This document shows positions 26,115 through 33,711 of a stretch of DNA of 64,000 bases, piece by piece (position 1 is the first letter of the stretch; every line of letters begins with the position of its first letter). Under the pieces are notes generated by a model that ran no database searches, was not told the origin of the DNA, and was given only the letters and a program-made list of their open reading frames with translations. This stretch comes from Pedobacter ginsengisoli. Its GTDB lineage: Bacteria > Bacteroidota > Bacteroidia > Sphingobacteriales > Sphingobacteriaceae. The DNA lies in NCBI RefSeq assembly GCF_002736205.1, contig NZ_CP024091.1, positions 5,019,555 to 5,083,554 on the forward strand, in the 5' to 3' direction. The position numbers and the translations under genes are program-made.

Positions 26115-26939
26115 ATGGGCTTAAGAAAATTTAAACCAGTTACTCCGGGAACCCGCTTTAGAGTTGGTGCCAGTTTTACGGAGATTACAGCAACCAAGCC
26201 CGAAAAATCATTGGTTGTATCTTCTAAGAAATCGGGAGGACGTAACAATACAGGAAAGATGACTATGCGCTACATTGGTGGTGGTCACAAAAAATCTTAC
26301 CGTTTAATTGATTTTAAACGTGAGAAATTTAACATTCCTGCAACAGTAGCAACTGTTGAGTACGATCCAAACCGTACCTCACGTATTGCATTATTACATT
26401 ATGCAGATGGCGAGAAGCGTTACATTATTGCACCTGAAGGGTTGCAAGTAGGACAAACAGTAGTTTCGGGAGAAACAGCTACTCCAGAGGTAGGAAATAC
26501 CCTTACATTGGCCAATATTCCTTTGGGATCTATTGTACACAATGTAGAGATTCATCCAGGCCGTGGAGCACAGTTAGCACGTAGCGCAGGTGCTTATGCA
26601 CAGTTAGCAGCTCGTGATGGTAAATATGCTACATTGAAAATGCCTTCAGGCGAGACAAGATTAATCTTGACTGCATGTTTGGCTACAATCGGAGCAGTTT
26701 CCAATTCAGATCATGCAAATGAGGTATTAGGTAAAGCAGGTCGCAGCCGCTGGTTGGGACGTCGTCCAAGAACACGTCCAGTAGCGATGAACCCGGTAGA
26801 TCACCCAATGGGTGGTGGTGAGGGTCGCTCATCAGGAGGTCAGCCTCGCTCAAGAAACGGTATGTATGCCAAAGGCTTCAAAACCCGTACACTTAAAAAA
26901 TACTCAAATCGTTTCATCATAGAGAAAAGGAAGAAATAA
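26115..26939 (+). CDS. rplB: 50S ribosomal protein L2
   Basis: 274 residues; the 23S rRNA-binding C-terminal domain carries NPVDHPMGGGEGRSSGG, including the conserved His needed for peptidyl-transferase assembly. Its stop overlaps the rpsS start by one base (TAATG at 26937-26941). Confidence 0.98.
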   Translation: MGLRKFKPVTPGTRFRVGASFTEITATKPEKSLVVSSKKSGGRNNTGKMTMRYIGGGHKKSYRLIDFKREKFNIPATVATVEYDPNRTSRIALLHYADGEKRYIIAPEGLQVGQTVVSGETATPEVGNTLTLANIPLGSIVHNVEIHPGRGAQLARSAGAYAQLAARDGKYATLKMPSGETRLILTACLATIGAVSNSDHANEVLGKAGRSRWLGRRPRTRPVAMNPVDHPMGGGEGRSSGGQPRSRNGMYAKGFKTRTLKKYSNRFIIEKRKK

Positions 26940-27205
26940 TGGCTCGTTCGATAAAAAAAGGACCTTATATTGACCATAACGTAGAGAAGAAAGTAGTATC
27001 TATGAATGATTCAGGCAAGAAGTCTGTAATTAAAACTTGGTCACGCAGATCAATGATTTCACCAGATTTTGTGGGTCATACATTTGCAGTACACAACGGT
27101 AATAAATTTATACCGGTATACGTAACAGAAAACATGGTTGGTCATAAGCTGGGAGAGTTTGCTCCAACCAGAACATTTAGGGGTCACTCTGAAAAGAAAA
27201 AATAA
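26939..27205 (+). CDS. rpsS: 30S ribosomal protein S19
   Basis: 88 residues beginning MARSIKKGPYIDHNVEKKV and ending in APTRTFRGHSEKKK, the standard S19 sequence of the small-subunit head. Translationally coupled to rplB. Confidence 0.98.
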   Translation: MARSIKKGPYIDHNVEKKVVSMNDSGKKSVIKTWSRRSMISPDFVGHTFAVHNGNKFIPVYVTENMVGHKLGEFAPTRTFRGHSEKKK

Positions 27206-27212
27206 TTAAGAG

Positions 27213-27575
27213 ATGGAAGCAGTAGCGAAATTAAACAATTGTCCAACCTCACCACGTAAAATGCGTTTGGTTGTAGATCTTATCAGAGGTGAGCGTGTTG
27301 AGAAAGCTTTACATATTTTAAAGTTTACCAATAAAGAAGCAGCAATAAAAGTTGAGAAACTATTATTATCAGCTATCAAAAACTGGGAAACTAAGAATGA
27401 AGGTTCTCGCCCTGAAGAAAATCAATTATACGTGAAAACGATAATGGTAGGCGGTGGTCGTCAGTTAAAAAGATTAAGACCAGCACCTCAAGGACGCGGT
27501 TACAGAATACGTAAACGTTCAAACCACGTAACTTTGATAGTAGATAGTAAAAACGTTGAAACTCAAACTAATTAA
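27213..27575 (+). CDS. rplV: 50S ribosomal protein L22
   Basis: 120 residues, opening with the L22 segment SPRKMRLVVDLIRG and containing the tunnel hairpin (RLRPAPQGRGYRIRKRSNH). It follows rpsS by 7 nt and precedes rpsC by 5 nt. Confidence 0.97.
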   Translation: MEAVAKLNNCPTSPRKMRLVVDLIRGERVEKALHILKFTNKEAAIKVEKLLLSAIKNWETKNEGSRPEENQLYVKTIMVGGGRQLKRLRPAPQGRGYRIRKRSNHVTLIVDSKNVETQTN

Positions 27576-27580
27576 CAGAA

Positions 27581-28429
27581 ATGGGACAAAAAGCACATCC
27601 AATAGGTAACAGGTTAGGAATCATCAAAGGTTGGGATTCTAACTGGTTCGGTGGCAACAACTATGCTGATAAATTAGTTGAGGACGAAAAAATAAGAAAA
27701 TACCTTTCTGCACGTATCGCAAAAGGCGGTGTAGCTAAAGTAGTAATTGAGCGTACGTTGAAACGTATCACTGTTACTATTCACACAGCTCGTCCGGGGA
27801 TTGTGATAGGTAAAGCAGGACAGGAAGTTGACAAGATCAAAGAAGAGTTGAAAAAATTGACTAAAAAGGAAATTCAGATCAACATTTTTGAAATTAAACG
27901 TCCTGAACTTGATGCTCAATTAGTAGCTGAAGGTGTTGCAAAACAATTAGAAGCAAGGATTTCATTCCGTAGAGCAATGAAATCTACTATCGCATCAACA
28001 ATGCGTATGGGTGCTGAAGGTATCAAAATTATGACCTCTGGTCGTTTAGGTGGTGCTGAGATGGCTCGTAGCGAACAGTATAAAGAAGGAAGAATTCCTT
28101 TGCATACTTTCCGTGCTGACATTGATTATGCATTAGCAGAAGCTTTAACTACTTATGGAAAAATAGGTGTTAAAGTATGGATCTGTAAAGGTGAAGTTTA
28201 CGGTAAACGTGATCTTTCTCCAAACATCGGTGCTACGAGCAATGCTCCTGGTAAAGGTGGAAGACCAGAAGGTGCTTTTGCAGGTGGTGGTAGAGACAGA
28301 GATAACCGTGGCGGTGGCGACAGAAGAAACGACAAAGGTCGTGGCGGAAGAGGCCCAGGTCAAGGTGGTTCTGGCGCAGGAAGAGATAATAGAGGCGGAA
28401 ATACTCAGAACAGAGGTCCTCGTAAATAA
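27581..28429 (+). CDS. rpsC: 30S ribosomal protein S3 with Gly/Arg-rich tail
   Basis: 282 residues, longer than the usual 210-235. The N-terminal KH domain (about 20-110, with GIVIGKAGQEVDKIKEEL) and the S3 C-terminal domain (about 115-210, with TFRADIDYALAEA and GVKVWI) are complete. Residues about 225-282 form a low-complexity tail rich in Gly, Arg, Asp and Asn, with RGG-like units. The tail should lie on the mRNA entry side; its role is unknown. Confidence 0.97.
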   Translation: MGQKAHPIGNRLGIIKGWDSNWFGGNNYADKLVEDEKIRKYLSARIAKGGVAKVVIERTLKRITVTIHTARPGIVIGKAGQEVDKIKEELKKLTKKEIQINIFEIKRPELDAQLVAEGVAKQLEARISFRRAMKSTIASTMRMGAEGIKIMTSGRLGGAEMARSEQYKEGRIPLHTFRADIDYALAEALTTYGKIGVKVWICKGEVYGKRDLSPNIGATSNAPGKGGRPEGAFAGGGRDRDNRGGGDRRNDKGRGGRGPGQGGSGAGRDNRGGNTQNRGPRK

Positions 28430-28467
28430 TTAGTTAACAGATCGTTTAACGATAATATTAAAATAAA

Positions 28468-28890
28468 ATGTTACAGCCAAAAAGAACGAAGTTCAGAAAG
28501 ATGCAAAAGGGCAGAATGAAAGGTTTAGCAACTCGTGGTGCTGAATTATCATTCGGGTCTTTCGGGATTAAATCTTTAGAGTCGACTTGGATTACCAGTC
28601 GTCAGATAGAGGCAGCCCGTATTGCCGTAACTCGTTTCATGAAACGTGAAGGCCAGGTTTGGATTAGAATATTCCCGGATAAACCGGTAACTAAGAAACC
28701 AGCTGAGGTACGTATGGGTAAAGGTAAGGGTGCTCCAGAGTACTGGGTAGCCGTAGTTAGACCCGGACGTATTATTTTTGAAGCCGAAGGAGTTCCTTTA
28801 GAAATTGCTAAAGAGGCTATGAGATTGGCAGCTCAAAAATTACCGATCCAAACAAAATTTGTAGTACGTAGAGATTACGTAGAGGCATAA
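28468..28890 (+). CDS. rplP: 50S ribosomal protein L16
   Basis: 140 residues, beginning MLQPKRTKFRKMQKGRMKG. It contains the A-site-facing GKGKGAPEYWVAVVRPG motif. The 38-nt spacer before it contains only the short dyad ATCGTT-T-AACGAT. Confidence 0.98.
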   Translation: MLQPKRTKFRKMQKGRMKGLATRGAELSFGSFGIKSLESTWITSRQIEAARIAVTRFMKREGQVWIRIFPDKPVTKKPAEVRMGKGKGAPEYWVAVVRPGRIIFEAEGVPLEIAKEAMRLAAQKLPIQTKFVVRRDYVEA

Positions 28891-28897
28891 TAAGTTA

Positions 28898-28949
28898 TGG
28901 GTTGAATGTTGTAAGTAACTTGTTATTATAACCGCTAGACCCACAACAT
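28898..28949 (+). promoter_or_regulatory. Possible pseudoknot leader before rpmC
   Basis: TGGGT (28898-28902) can pair with ACCCA (28939-28943), while ATGTTGT (28906-28912) can pair with ACAACAT (28943-28949). The stems interleave and share base 28943, so they form either a compact pseudoknot or two alternative folds. The 3' strand ends 13 nt before the rpmC ATG. This 72-nt spacer is unusual in an operon with mostly 1-20 nt gaps. Confidence 0.45.
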
Positions 28950-28962
28950 AAAAATTAATAAA

Positions 28963-29172
28963 ATGAAGAACTCAGAAATCACAGGGCTTTCACAAGAAGA
29001 ACTAGTAGCCAGGATTGCAGAAGAAAAGGAAAACTTAGTAAAGTTAAAATTTGCACATACAATTTCGGCTATAGAGAATCCTACCCGTATTAAAAAGGTA
29101 AGAAGAGATATCGCCCGATTAAATACTGAAGTGACTAAGCGTAAAGCTGCGTCAGCTACTGAAACTAAATAA
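28963..29172 (+). CDS. rpmC: 50S ribosomal protein L29
   Basis: 69 residues forming the two-helix L29 hairpin: SQEELVARIAEEKENLVKLKF, then NPTRIKKVRRDIARLNTEV. Located near the tunnel exit. Begins after an unusually long, structured spacer. Confidence 0.96.
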   Translation: MKNSEITGLSQEELVARIAEEKENLVKLKFAHTISAIENPTRIKKVRRDIARLNTEVTKRKAASATETK

Positions 29173-29185
29173 CTTTAGAGTCGAA

Positions 29186-29440
29186 ATGGAAAGACAATTA
29201 AGAAAAACAAGAACCGGGTTGGTGGTAAGCAACAAGATGGATAAATCTATTGTTGTAGCGGTAGAACGTAAAGTGAAACACCCGATCTATGGTAAGTTTG
29301 TTAAGAAAACTACCAAATTTATGGCTCATGACGAGAAAAACGATTGCGGTATTGGAGATACAGTACTGATCATGGAGACTCGTCCGCTGAGTAAAAACAA
29401 GAACTGGAGATTAGTGGAAATTTTAGAAAGGGCTAAATAA
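29186..29440 (+). CDS. rpsQ: 30S ribosomal protein S17
   Basis: 84 residues, with GLVVSNKMDKSIVVAVERKV and HDEKNDCGIGDTV, the OB-fold S17 signature. Primary 16S-binding protein. Lies 13 nt after rpmC and 1 nt before rplN. Confidence 0.97.
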   Translation: MERQLRKTRTGLVVSNKMDKSIVVAVERKVKHPIYGKFVKKTTKFMAHDEKNDCGIGDTVLIMETRPLSKNKNWRLVEILERAK

Positions 29441-29441
29441 C

Positions 29442-29810
29442 ATGGTACAACAGGAATCAAGATTAAACGTAGCCGACAATAGCGGCGCAAAAGAAGTATT
29501 GGTTATCCGTGTGCTTGGTGGTACCGGAAAGAGATATGCTTCTATTGGTGACAAAATTGTTGTTACCGTTAAAAGTGCATTGCCTTCTGGAAACATCAAG
29601 AAAGGAACAGTTTCTAAAGCAGTTGTTGTAAGAACAAAGAAAGAGATCAGACGTAAAGATGGTTCTTACATCCGTTTCGACGACAATGCAGCAGTATTAT
29701 TAAATGCACAAGATGAGCCGCGTGGTACACGTATTTTTGGCCCGGTAGCAAGAGAACTGCGTGAAAAACAATTCATGAAAATTGTATCATTAGCACCGGA
29801 GGTATTATAA
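29442..29810 (+). CDS. rplN: 50S ribosomal protein L14
   Basis: 122 residues, beginning VQQESRLNVADNSGAKEV, full standard length with the terminal FMKIVSLAPEVL. Forms part of the intersubunit bridge. It is 1 nt from both neighbours, indicating coupled translation. Confidence 0.98.
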   Translation: MVQQESRLNVADNSGAKEVLVIRVLGGTGKRYASIGDKIVVTVKSALPSGNIKKGTVSKAVVVRTKKEIRRKDGSYIRFDDNAAVLLNAQDEPRGTRIFGPVARELREKQFMKIVSLAPEVL

Positions 29811-29811
29811 A

Positions 29812-30150
29812 ATGAAAAATAAAGTAACTACACCAAAAATAAAAATCCGTAAAGGAGATTTAGTAAAGGTTATAGCTGGCGATTCAAAAGGCCAACAAGG
29901 AAAAGTTCTTTCAGTATTAACTACTAAAAGCAGAATCCTTGTAGAAGGTGTTAACCTTGTATCAAAACATACAAAACCAAATGCTGCTACACCAAATGGT
30001 GGTATCATTAAAAAAGAAGCTGCTCTTCATATTTCTAACGTAGCGTTAATAGATCCTAAATCAGGTGAAATAACACGCGTTGGCAGAAAGCTTAATGCTG
30101 ATGGGAAATTAGTTAGGGTTAGTAAAAAATCAGGAGAGGAGATCAAATAA
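29812..30150 (+). CDS. rplX: 50S ribosomal protein L24
   Basis: 112 residues with the KOW motif (KIRKGDLVKVIAGDSKGQQG, about 10-29). Assembly initiator of the large subunit. The stop overlaps the rplE start by 1 nt. Confidence 0.97.
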   Translation: MKNKVTTPKIKIRKGDLVKVIAGDSKGQQGKVLSVLTTKSRILVEGVNLVSKHTKPNAATPNGGIIKKEAALHISNVALIDPKSGEITRVGRKLNADGKLVRVSKKSGEEIK

Positions 30151-30716
30151 TGGCTTACGTACCAAGATTAAAAAGTAAATATAAAGAGGAAATTGTAACT
30201 GCACTTAAAGAGAAGTTCAACTATAAAAGTGTTATGCAAGTTCCTAAGTTAGAGAAAATCGCTATTAACCAAGGTGTTGGGCGTTTCTCTGTAACTGATA
30301 AGAAAATAATGGACAGCTCTATTTTAGAGATGACTACTATTTCAGGTCAGCAAGCGGTTGGAGCAAAATCTAAAAAAGATATCTCAAACTTTAAGTTACG
30401 TAAAGGTATGCCGGTAGGTGTACGTGTTACTTTGCGTGATAATAACATGTATGAGTTTTTAGATCGTTTAATTTCCGTAGCTTTGCCTCGTATCCGTGAT
30501 TTCAAAGGTATCAATGATAAAGGTTTTGATGGAAAAGGTAACTATACTTTAGGTGTTACTGAACAAATCATCTTCCCAGAGATCAACATCGATAAGATCA
30601 ATAAGATTTTAGGTATGGACATTACTTTTGTAACTACTGCTACTACTGATGTTGAAGCATTGGAACTTTTAAAACAATTTGGATTACCATTTAAAAATCA
30701 AAATACAAATCTATAA
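30150..30716 (+). CDS. rplE: 50S ribosomal protein L5
   Basis: 188 residues; 5S rRNA-binding protein with KSKKDISNFKLRKGMPVGVR and the C-terminal TDVEALELLKQFGLPF. Overlaps both rplX and rpsN by 1 nt. Confidence 0.98.
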   Translation: MAYVPRLKSKYKEEIVTALKEKFNYKSVMQVPKLEKIAINQGVGRFSVTDKKIMDSSILEMTTISGQQAVGAKSKKDISNFKLRKGMPVGVRVTLRDNNMYEFLDRLISVALPRIRDFKGINDKGFDGKGNYTLGVTEQIIFPEINIDKINKILGMDITFVTTATTDVEALELLKQFGLPFKNQNTNL

Positions 30717-30985
30717 TGGCAAAAGAAGGAGTAAAAGCTCGCGAAATTAAGCGCCAGAAATTAGTAGCTAAGTATGCAGAGAAACGTGCTGAACTTAAAG
30801 CTGCTGGTGATTATGAAGGATTAGATAAGTTACCAAAAAACTCATCTGCTGTACGTTTGCACAATCGTTGTAAATTAACAGGTCGTCCTCGTGGTTATAT
30901 GCGTACTTTCGGTATATCAAGGGTACTTTTCCGTGATATGGCTTTAGCAGGTAAAATACCTGGAGTTAGAAAAGCAAGCTGGTAA
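30716..30985 (+). CDS. rpsN: 30S ribosomal protein S14, zinc-free form
   Basis: 89 residues, the long S14 form. The single Cys is in HNRCKLTGRPRGYMRTFG and no CXXC pairs exist, so this is the zinc-independent (C-minus) type. It ends with the usual GVRKASW. A 110-nt structured spacer separates it from rpsH. Confidence 0.97.
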   Translation: MAKEGVKAREIKRQKLVAKYAEKRAELKAAGDYEGLDKLPKNSSAVRLHNRCKLTGRPRGYMRTFGISRVLFRDMALAGKIPGVRKASW

Positions 30986-31000
30986 TACAGCTTCTTTGTG

Positions 31001-31086
31001 CTTAAGGTTGTGCCTTGAGTAGAAATTAAATATTAACCGATGGCAGGTCGTCCCGAATAGGTCGGGAAGGAAACCACTATCACAAC
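31001..31086 (+). promoter_or_regulatory. Structured leader candidate before rpsH
   Basis: This 110-nt spacer (30986-31095) has two hairpins: CTTAAGG/CCTTGAG (31001-31007, 31013-31019) with loop TTGTG, and TCCCGA/TCGGGA (31051-31056, 31062-31067). The first loop, extended to GTTGTG, is complementary to CACAAC at 31081-31086, ten bases before the rpsH ATG. That loop-to-start-region pairing would make a pseudoknot able to hide the translation start. S8 is an autoregulator in enterobacteria, which makes it a plausible ligand; that is inference. Confidence 0.5.
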
Positions 31087-31095
31087 TATATAAAA

Positions 31096-31494
31096 ATGAA
31101 TACAGATCCAATAGCAGATTATCTTACAAGGGTAAGAAATGCCATCAAGGCAAATCACAGAATTGTAGAGATTCCTGCATCAAACCTTAAAAAGGAAATT
31201 ACTAAAGTTCTTTTTGATAAAGGTTACATTGCCAACTACAAATTTGAGGACACTAATGCTCAAGGTACAATCAAAATAGCTTTGAAATATAATGCTATCA
31301 CGAAAATACCTGCAATCCGTACATTAGTACGTATCAGTAAACCAGGTTTAAGGCAATATGCTGGCGTAGAGAATATGCCAAGAGTATTAAATGGTTTAGG
31401 TATCGCGATCTTATCTACATCTAAGGGTGTTATGACTGATAAAGAAGCTGCCAAACTAAACATTGGTGGCGAAGTTTTGTGTCACGTTTATTAA
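31096..31494 (+). CDS. rpsH: 30S ribosomal protein S8
   Basis: 132 residues, beginning MNTDPIADYLTRVRNAIKA, with the RNA-binding C-terminus STSKGVMTDKEAAKLNIGGE. S8 binds helix 21 of 16S rRNA. The gene starts after a long spacer that may be a leader. Confidence 0.98.
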   Translation: MNTDPIADYLTRVRNAIKANHRIVEIPASNLKKEITKVLFDKGYIANYKFEDTNAQGTIKIALKYNAITKIPAIRTLVRISKPGLRQYAGVENMPRVLNGLGIAILSTSKGVMTDKEAAKLNIGGEVLCHVY

Positions 31495-31512
31495 TTAAAG
31501 GAGGATAGCAAA

Positions 31513-32070
31513 ATGTCAAGAATAGGAAAAGCCCCAATTAATGTCCCTTCAGGTGTTACAATTACGGTATCTAAAGATAACGTTGTATCTGTAAAAGGTC
31601 CTAAAGGTGAGTTAACTCAAGCAGTAGATTCAGATATCACTGTAAGTCAGGAAGATGGTGTACTAACTGTACAACGTCCATCAGATCAAAAAAGACACAA
31701 AGCGTTACATGGTTTGTATCGTTCTTTGTTGAATAATATGGTTGTTGGTGTAACAGATGGTTATAAATTAGAACAAGAATTAGTAGGTGTGGGTTACCGT
31801 GCTACTAACCAAGGAAATACTTTAGATCTTGTTTTAGGATATTCTCACCATTATGTTTTCCAATTACCGGAAGAAATTAAGGTAACGACAACTTCAGAAA
31901 AAGGTCAGACTCCAAAAATTATTTTGGAAAGTATTGATAAGCAACTGATAGGACAGGTAGCTGCGAAAATCCGCTCGTTACGTGCACCAGAGCCATATAA
32001 AGGTAAAGGTATCAAGTTTGTAGGAGAAGTGTTAAGAAGAAAAGCAGGTAAATCAGCTTCTAAAAAATAA
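31513..32070 (+). CDS. rplF: 50S ribosomal protein L6
   Basis: 185 residues with SRIGKAPINVPSGVTITV at the start and the 23S-binding LRAPEPYKGKGIKFVGE segment at the end. A strong Shine-Dalgarno (AAAGGAGGAT, 31497-31506) precedes the ATG, one of few such sites in the window. Confidence 0.98.
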   Translation: MSRIGKAPINVPSGVTITVSKDNVVSVKGPKGELTQAVDSDITVSQEDGVLTVQRPSDQKRHKALHGLYRSLLNNMVVGVTDGYKLEQELVGVGYRATNQGNTLDLVLGYSHHYVFQLPEEIKVTTTSEKGQTPKIILESIDKQLIGQVAAKIRSLRAPEPYKGKGIKFVGEVLRRKAGKSASKK

Positions 32071-32075
32071 TCATC

Positions 32076-32429
32076 ATGGCAGGGAAAAAATTATCTCGTA
32101 GAGATCGTATAAAAAAAGGAATCAGAAAAAAATTAGCAGGTTCTGAAAGCCGTCCACGTTTATCGGTTTATAGAAGCAATAAAGGAATTTATGCTCAAAT
32201 CATTAACGACGTAACCGGTAGTACAATTGTATCAGCTTCATCTTTATCTAAAGATTTTTCAGGTACTGGAAGCAAATCGGAGCAATCTGTGGCTGTAGGT
32301 AAATTAGTTGCCGAAAAAGCAATCGCAGCAGGTGTTAAAGAAGTTGTTTTCGATAGAAATGGCTATTTATACCATGGACGTATAAAATCGTTGGCAGAAG
32401 GTGCTCGCGAAGCTGGTTTAGTATTTTAA
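32076..32429 (+). CDS. rplR: 50S ribosomal protein L18
   Basis: 117 residues; 5S rRNA binder with RPRLSVYRSNKGIYAQIIND and the C-terminal FDRNGYLYHGRIKSLAEGAR. Lies 5 nt after rplF. Confidence 0.98.
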   Translation: MAGKKLSRRDRIKKGIRKKLAGSESRPRLSVYRSNKGIYAQIINDVTGSTIVSASSLSKDFSGTGSKSEQSVAVGKLVAEKAIAAGVKEVVFDRNGYLYHGRIKSLAEGAREAGLVF

Positions 32430-32447
32430 TCTGAAAATAGGATAAGA

Positions 32448-32966
32448 ATGTCAACTATCAATATAAAAAGAGTTAAGACTAGCGAAATCGAATTGAAAGA
32501 TCGTTTAGTTAGCATACAGCGTGTGGCCAAAGTAACCAAAGGTGGTCGTACTTTCAGCTTCTCAGCAATCGTGGTTGTTGGAGATGAAAACGGAATCGTA
32601 GGTTACGGATTGGGTAAAGCTAAAGAGGTAACAGAAGCAATTGCAAAGGGCATTGATGATGCTAAAAAGAACTTAGTAAAAGTTCCTTTGTTAAAAGGTA
32701 CTGTTCCTCACGAGCAAATCGGTAAGTTCTCAGGTGGTTTTGTTTTAATTAAACCAGCTGCAGTAGGTACCGGAGTAATTGCAGGTGGTGCAATGCGTGC
32801 TGTATTAGAGAGTGCCGGTGTACATAACGTATTGGCAAAATCAAAAGGTTCATCTAATCCACATAACGTGGTAAAAGCAACTGTTGATGCTTTAACTAAG
32901 ATGCGTGATGCTTATACTGTGGCTCAGCAACGTGGTGTAGATTTAAATAAAGTTTTTAACGGATAA
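32448..32966 (+). CDS. rpsE: 30S ribosomal protein S5
   Basis: 172 residues: N-terminal dsRBD-like domain (LKDRLVSIQRVAKVTKGGR, about 17-35) and S5 C-terminal fold (AGGAMRAVLESAGVHNVLAK). Helps form the mRNA entry channel with S3 and S4. Confidence 0.98.
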   Translation: MSTINIKRVKTSEIELKDRLVSIQRVAKVTKGGRTFSFSAIVVVGDENGIVGYGLGKAKEVTEAIAKGIDDAKKNLVKVPLLKGTVPHEQIGKFSGGFVLIKPAAVGTGVIAGGAMRAVLESAGVHNVLAKSKGSSNPHNVVKATVDALTKMRDAYTVAQQRGVDLNKVFNG

Positions 32967-32970
32967 TATT

Positions 32971-33150
32971 ATGGCGAAGATCAAAATAACCCAGGTAAAA
33001 AGCATTATCGATAGAAGCGAACGCCAAAAAAGAACGATGCAGGCTTTAGGTTTAACTAAAATGAACCAAAGTGTAGAAGTAGAAGCAACTGCTGCCATTA
33101 TTGGAATGGTTAGAAAAGTTAATCACTTAGTAGCTATCGAGAGTATATAA
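32971..33150 (+). CDS. rpmD: 50S ribosomal protein L30
   Basis: A 59-residue protein read directly from the sequence. It begins MAKIKITQVKSIIDRSERQK and contains RTMQALGLTKMNQSVEVE, typical of L30. The ATG at 32971 is 4 nt after rpsE, in the usual rpsE-rpmD-rplO position. A 111-nt spacer with a strong hairpin and a promoter follows. Confidence 0.95.
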   Translation: MAKIKITQVKSIIDRSERQKRTMQALGLTKMNQSVEVEATAAIIGMVRKVNHLVAIESI

Positions 33151-33156
33151 TTATTT

Positions 33157-33197
33157 AAGGTTGCAAATGTGAGTTATATGACTACATTTGCAACCTT
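33157..33197 (+). promoter_or_regulatory. Internal promoter set in a 14-bp inverted repeat
   Basis: AAGGTTGCAAATGT (33157-33170) and ACATTTGCAACCTT (33184-33197) are perfect inverse copies with a 13-nt centre. The left arm supplies TTG (33161-33163) and the right arm completes TACATTTG (33183-33190), with a 19-bp spacer, a full promoter match. The same sequence as RNA would be a long hairpin lacking a T-run. It may be a promoter under operator control, or a processing site for transcripts coming from upstream. Confidence 0.6.
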
Positions 33198-33213
33198 TGT
33201 ATATTGTTTAACC

Positions 33214-33245
33214 GTTGTCCCTGATTAGTGAAAGCGAAGGGCAAC
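33214..33245 (+). promoter_or_regulatory. Leader hairpin before rplO
   Basis: GTTG and CCCT (33214-33222, one bulged T) pair with AGGG and CAAC (33238-33245), 8 bp around a 15-nt loop. It lies just downstream of the internal promoter's predicted start (about 33197) and 16 nt before the rplO ATG. Confidence 0.5.
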
Positions 33246-33261
33246 ACAATAAGTTTTAAAA

Positions 33262-33708
33262 ATGAACTTAAGTAATTTAAAACCTGCAGCAGGTTCTACT
33301 AAAAATAGTAAGAGAATAGGTCGTGGAACGGGTTCTGGTCGTGGTGGTACTTCGACACGTGGACATAAAGGTGCTGGATCACGTTCAGGACATTCAACTA
33401 AAATTGGATTCGAAGGTGGTCAGATGCCATTACAACGTCGTGTACCTAAAGTAGGTTTCAAACCAATTAACCGTGTTGAATATGTTGGTGTAAACTTAGA
33501 TGTTTTACAAGGTTTGGCTGAGAAATTTAACTTAACTACCATTGATTTTGCTACCTTGCAAGAGCACGGTTTGGCATCAAAAAATGATCTTGTAAAAGTA
33601 TTAGGTCGTGGTGAGGTTAAATCTAAATTAGAAGTTAAAGCACATGCTTTTTCTGCTACTGCACAAAAAGCTATTGAGGCTGTTGGAGGCTCAATCGAAA
33701 AATTGTAA
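33262..33708 (+). CDS. rplO: 50S ribosomal protein L15
   Basis: 148 residues, with the Gly/Arg-rich extension RIGRGTGSGRGGTSTRGHKG and FEGGQMPLQRRVPKVGF. It precedes secY by 3 nt. It may be transcribed both from the S10 promoter and from the internal promoter 70 nt upstream. Confidence 0.98.
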   Translation: MNLSNLKPAAGSTKNSKRIGRGTGSGRGGTSTRGHKGAGSRSGHSTKIGFEGGQMPLQRRVPKVGFKPINRVEYVGVNLDVLQGLAEKFNLTTIDFATLQEHGLASKNDLVKVLGRGEVKSKLEVKAHAFSATAQKAIEAVGGSIEKL

Positions 33709-33711
33709 TTA

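Noticed and set aside
28167..28433. 88-codon plus-strand ORF overlapping rpsC in another frame
   Set aside because: It is an artefact of the repetitive Gly/Arg codons of the S3 tail and has no start signals.
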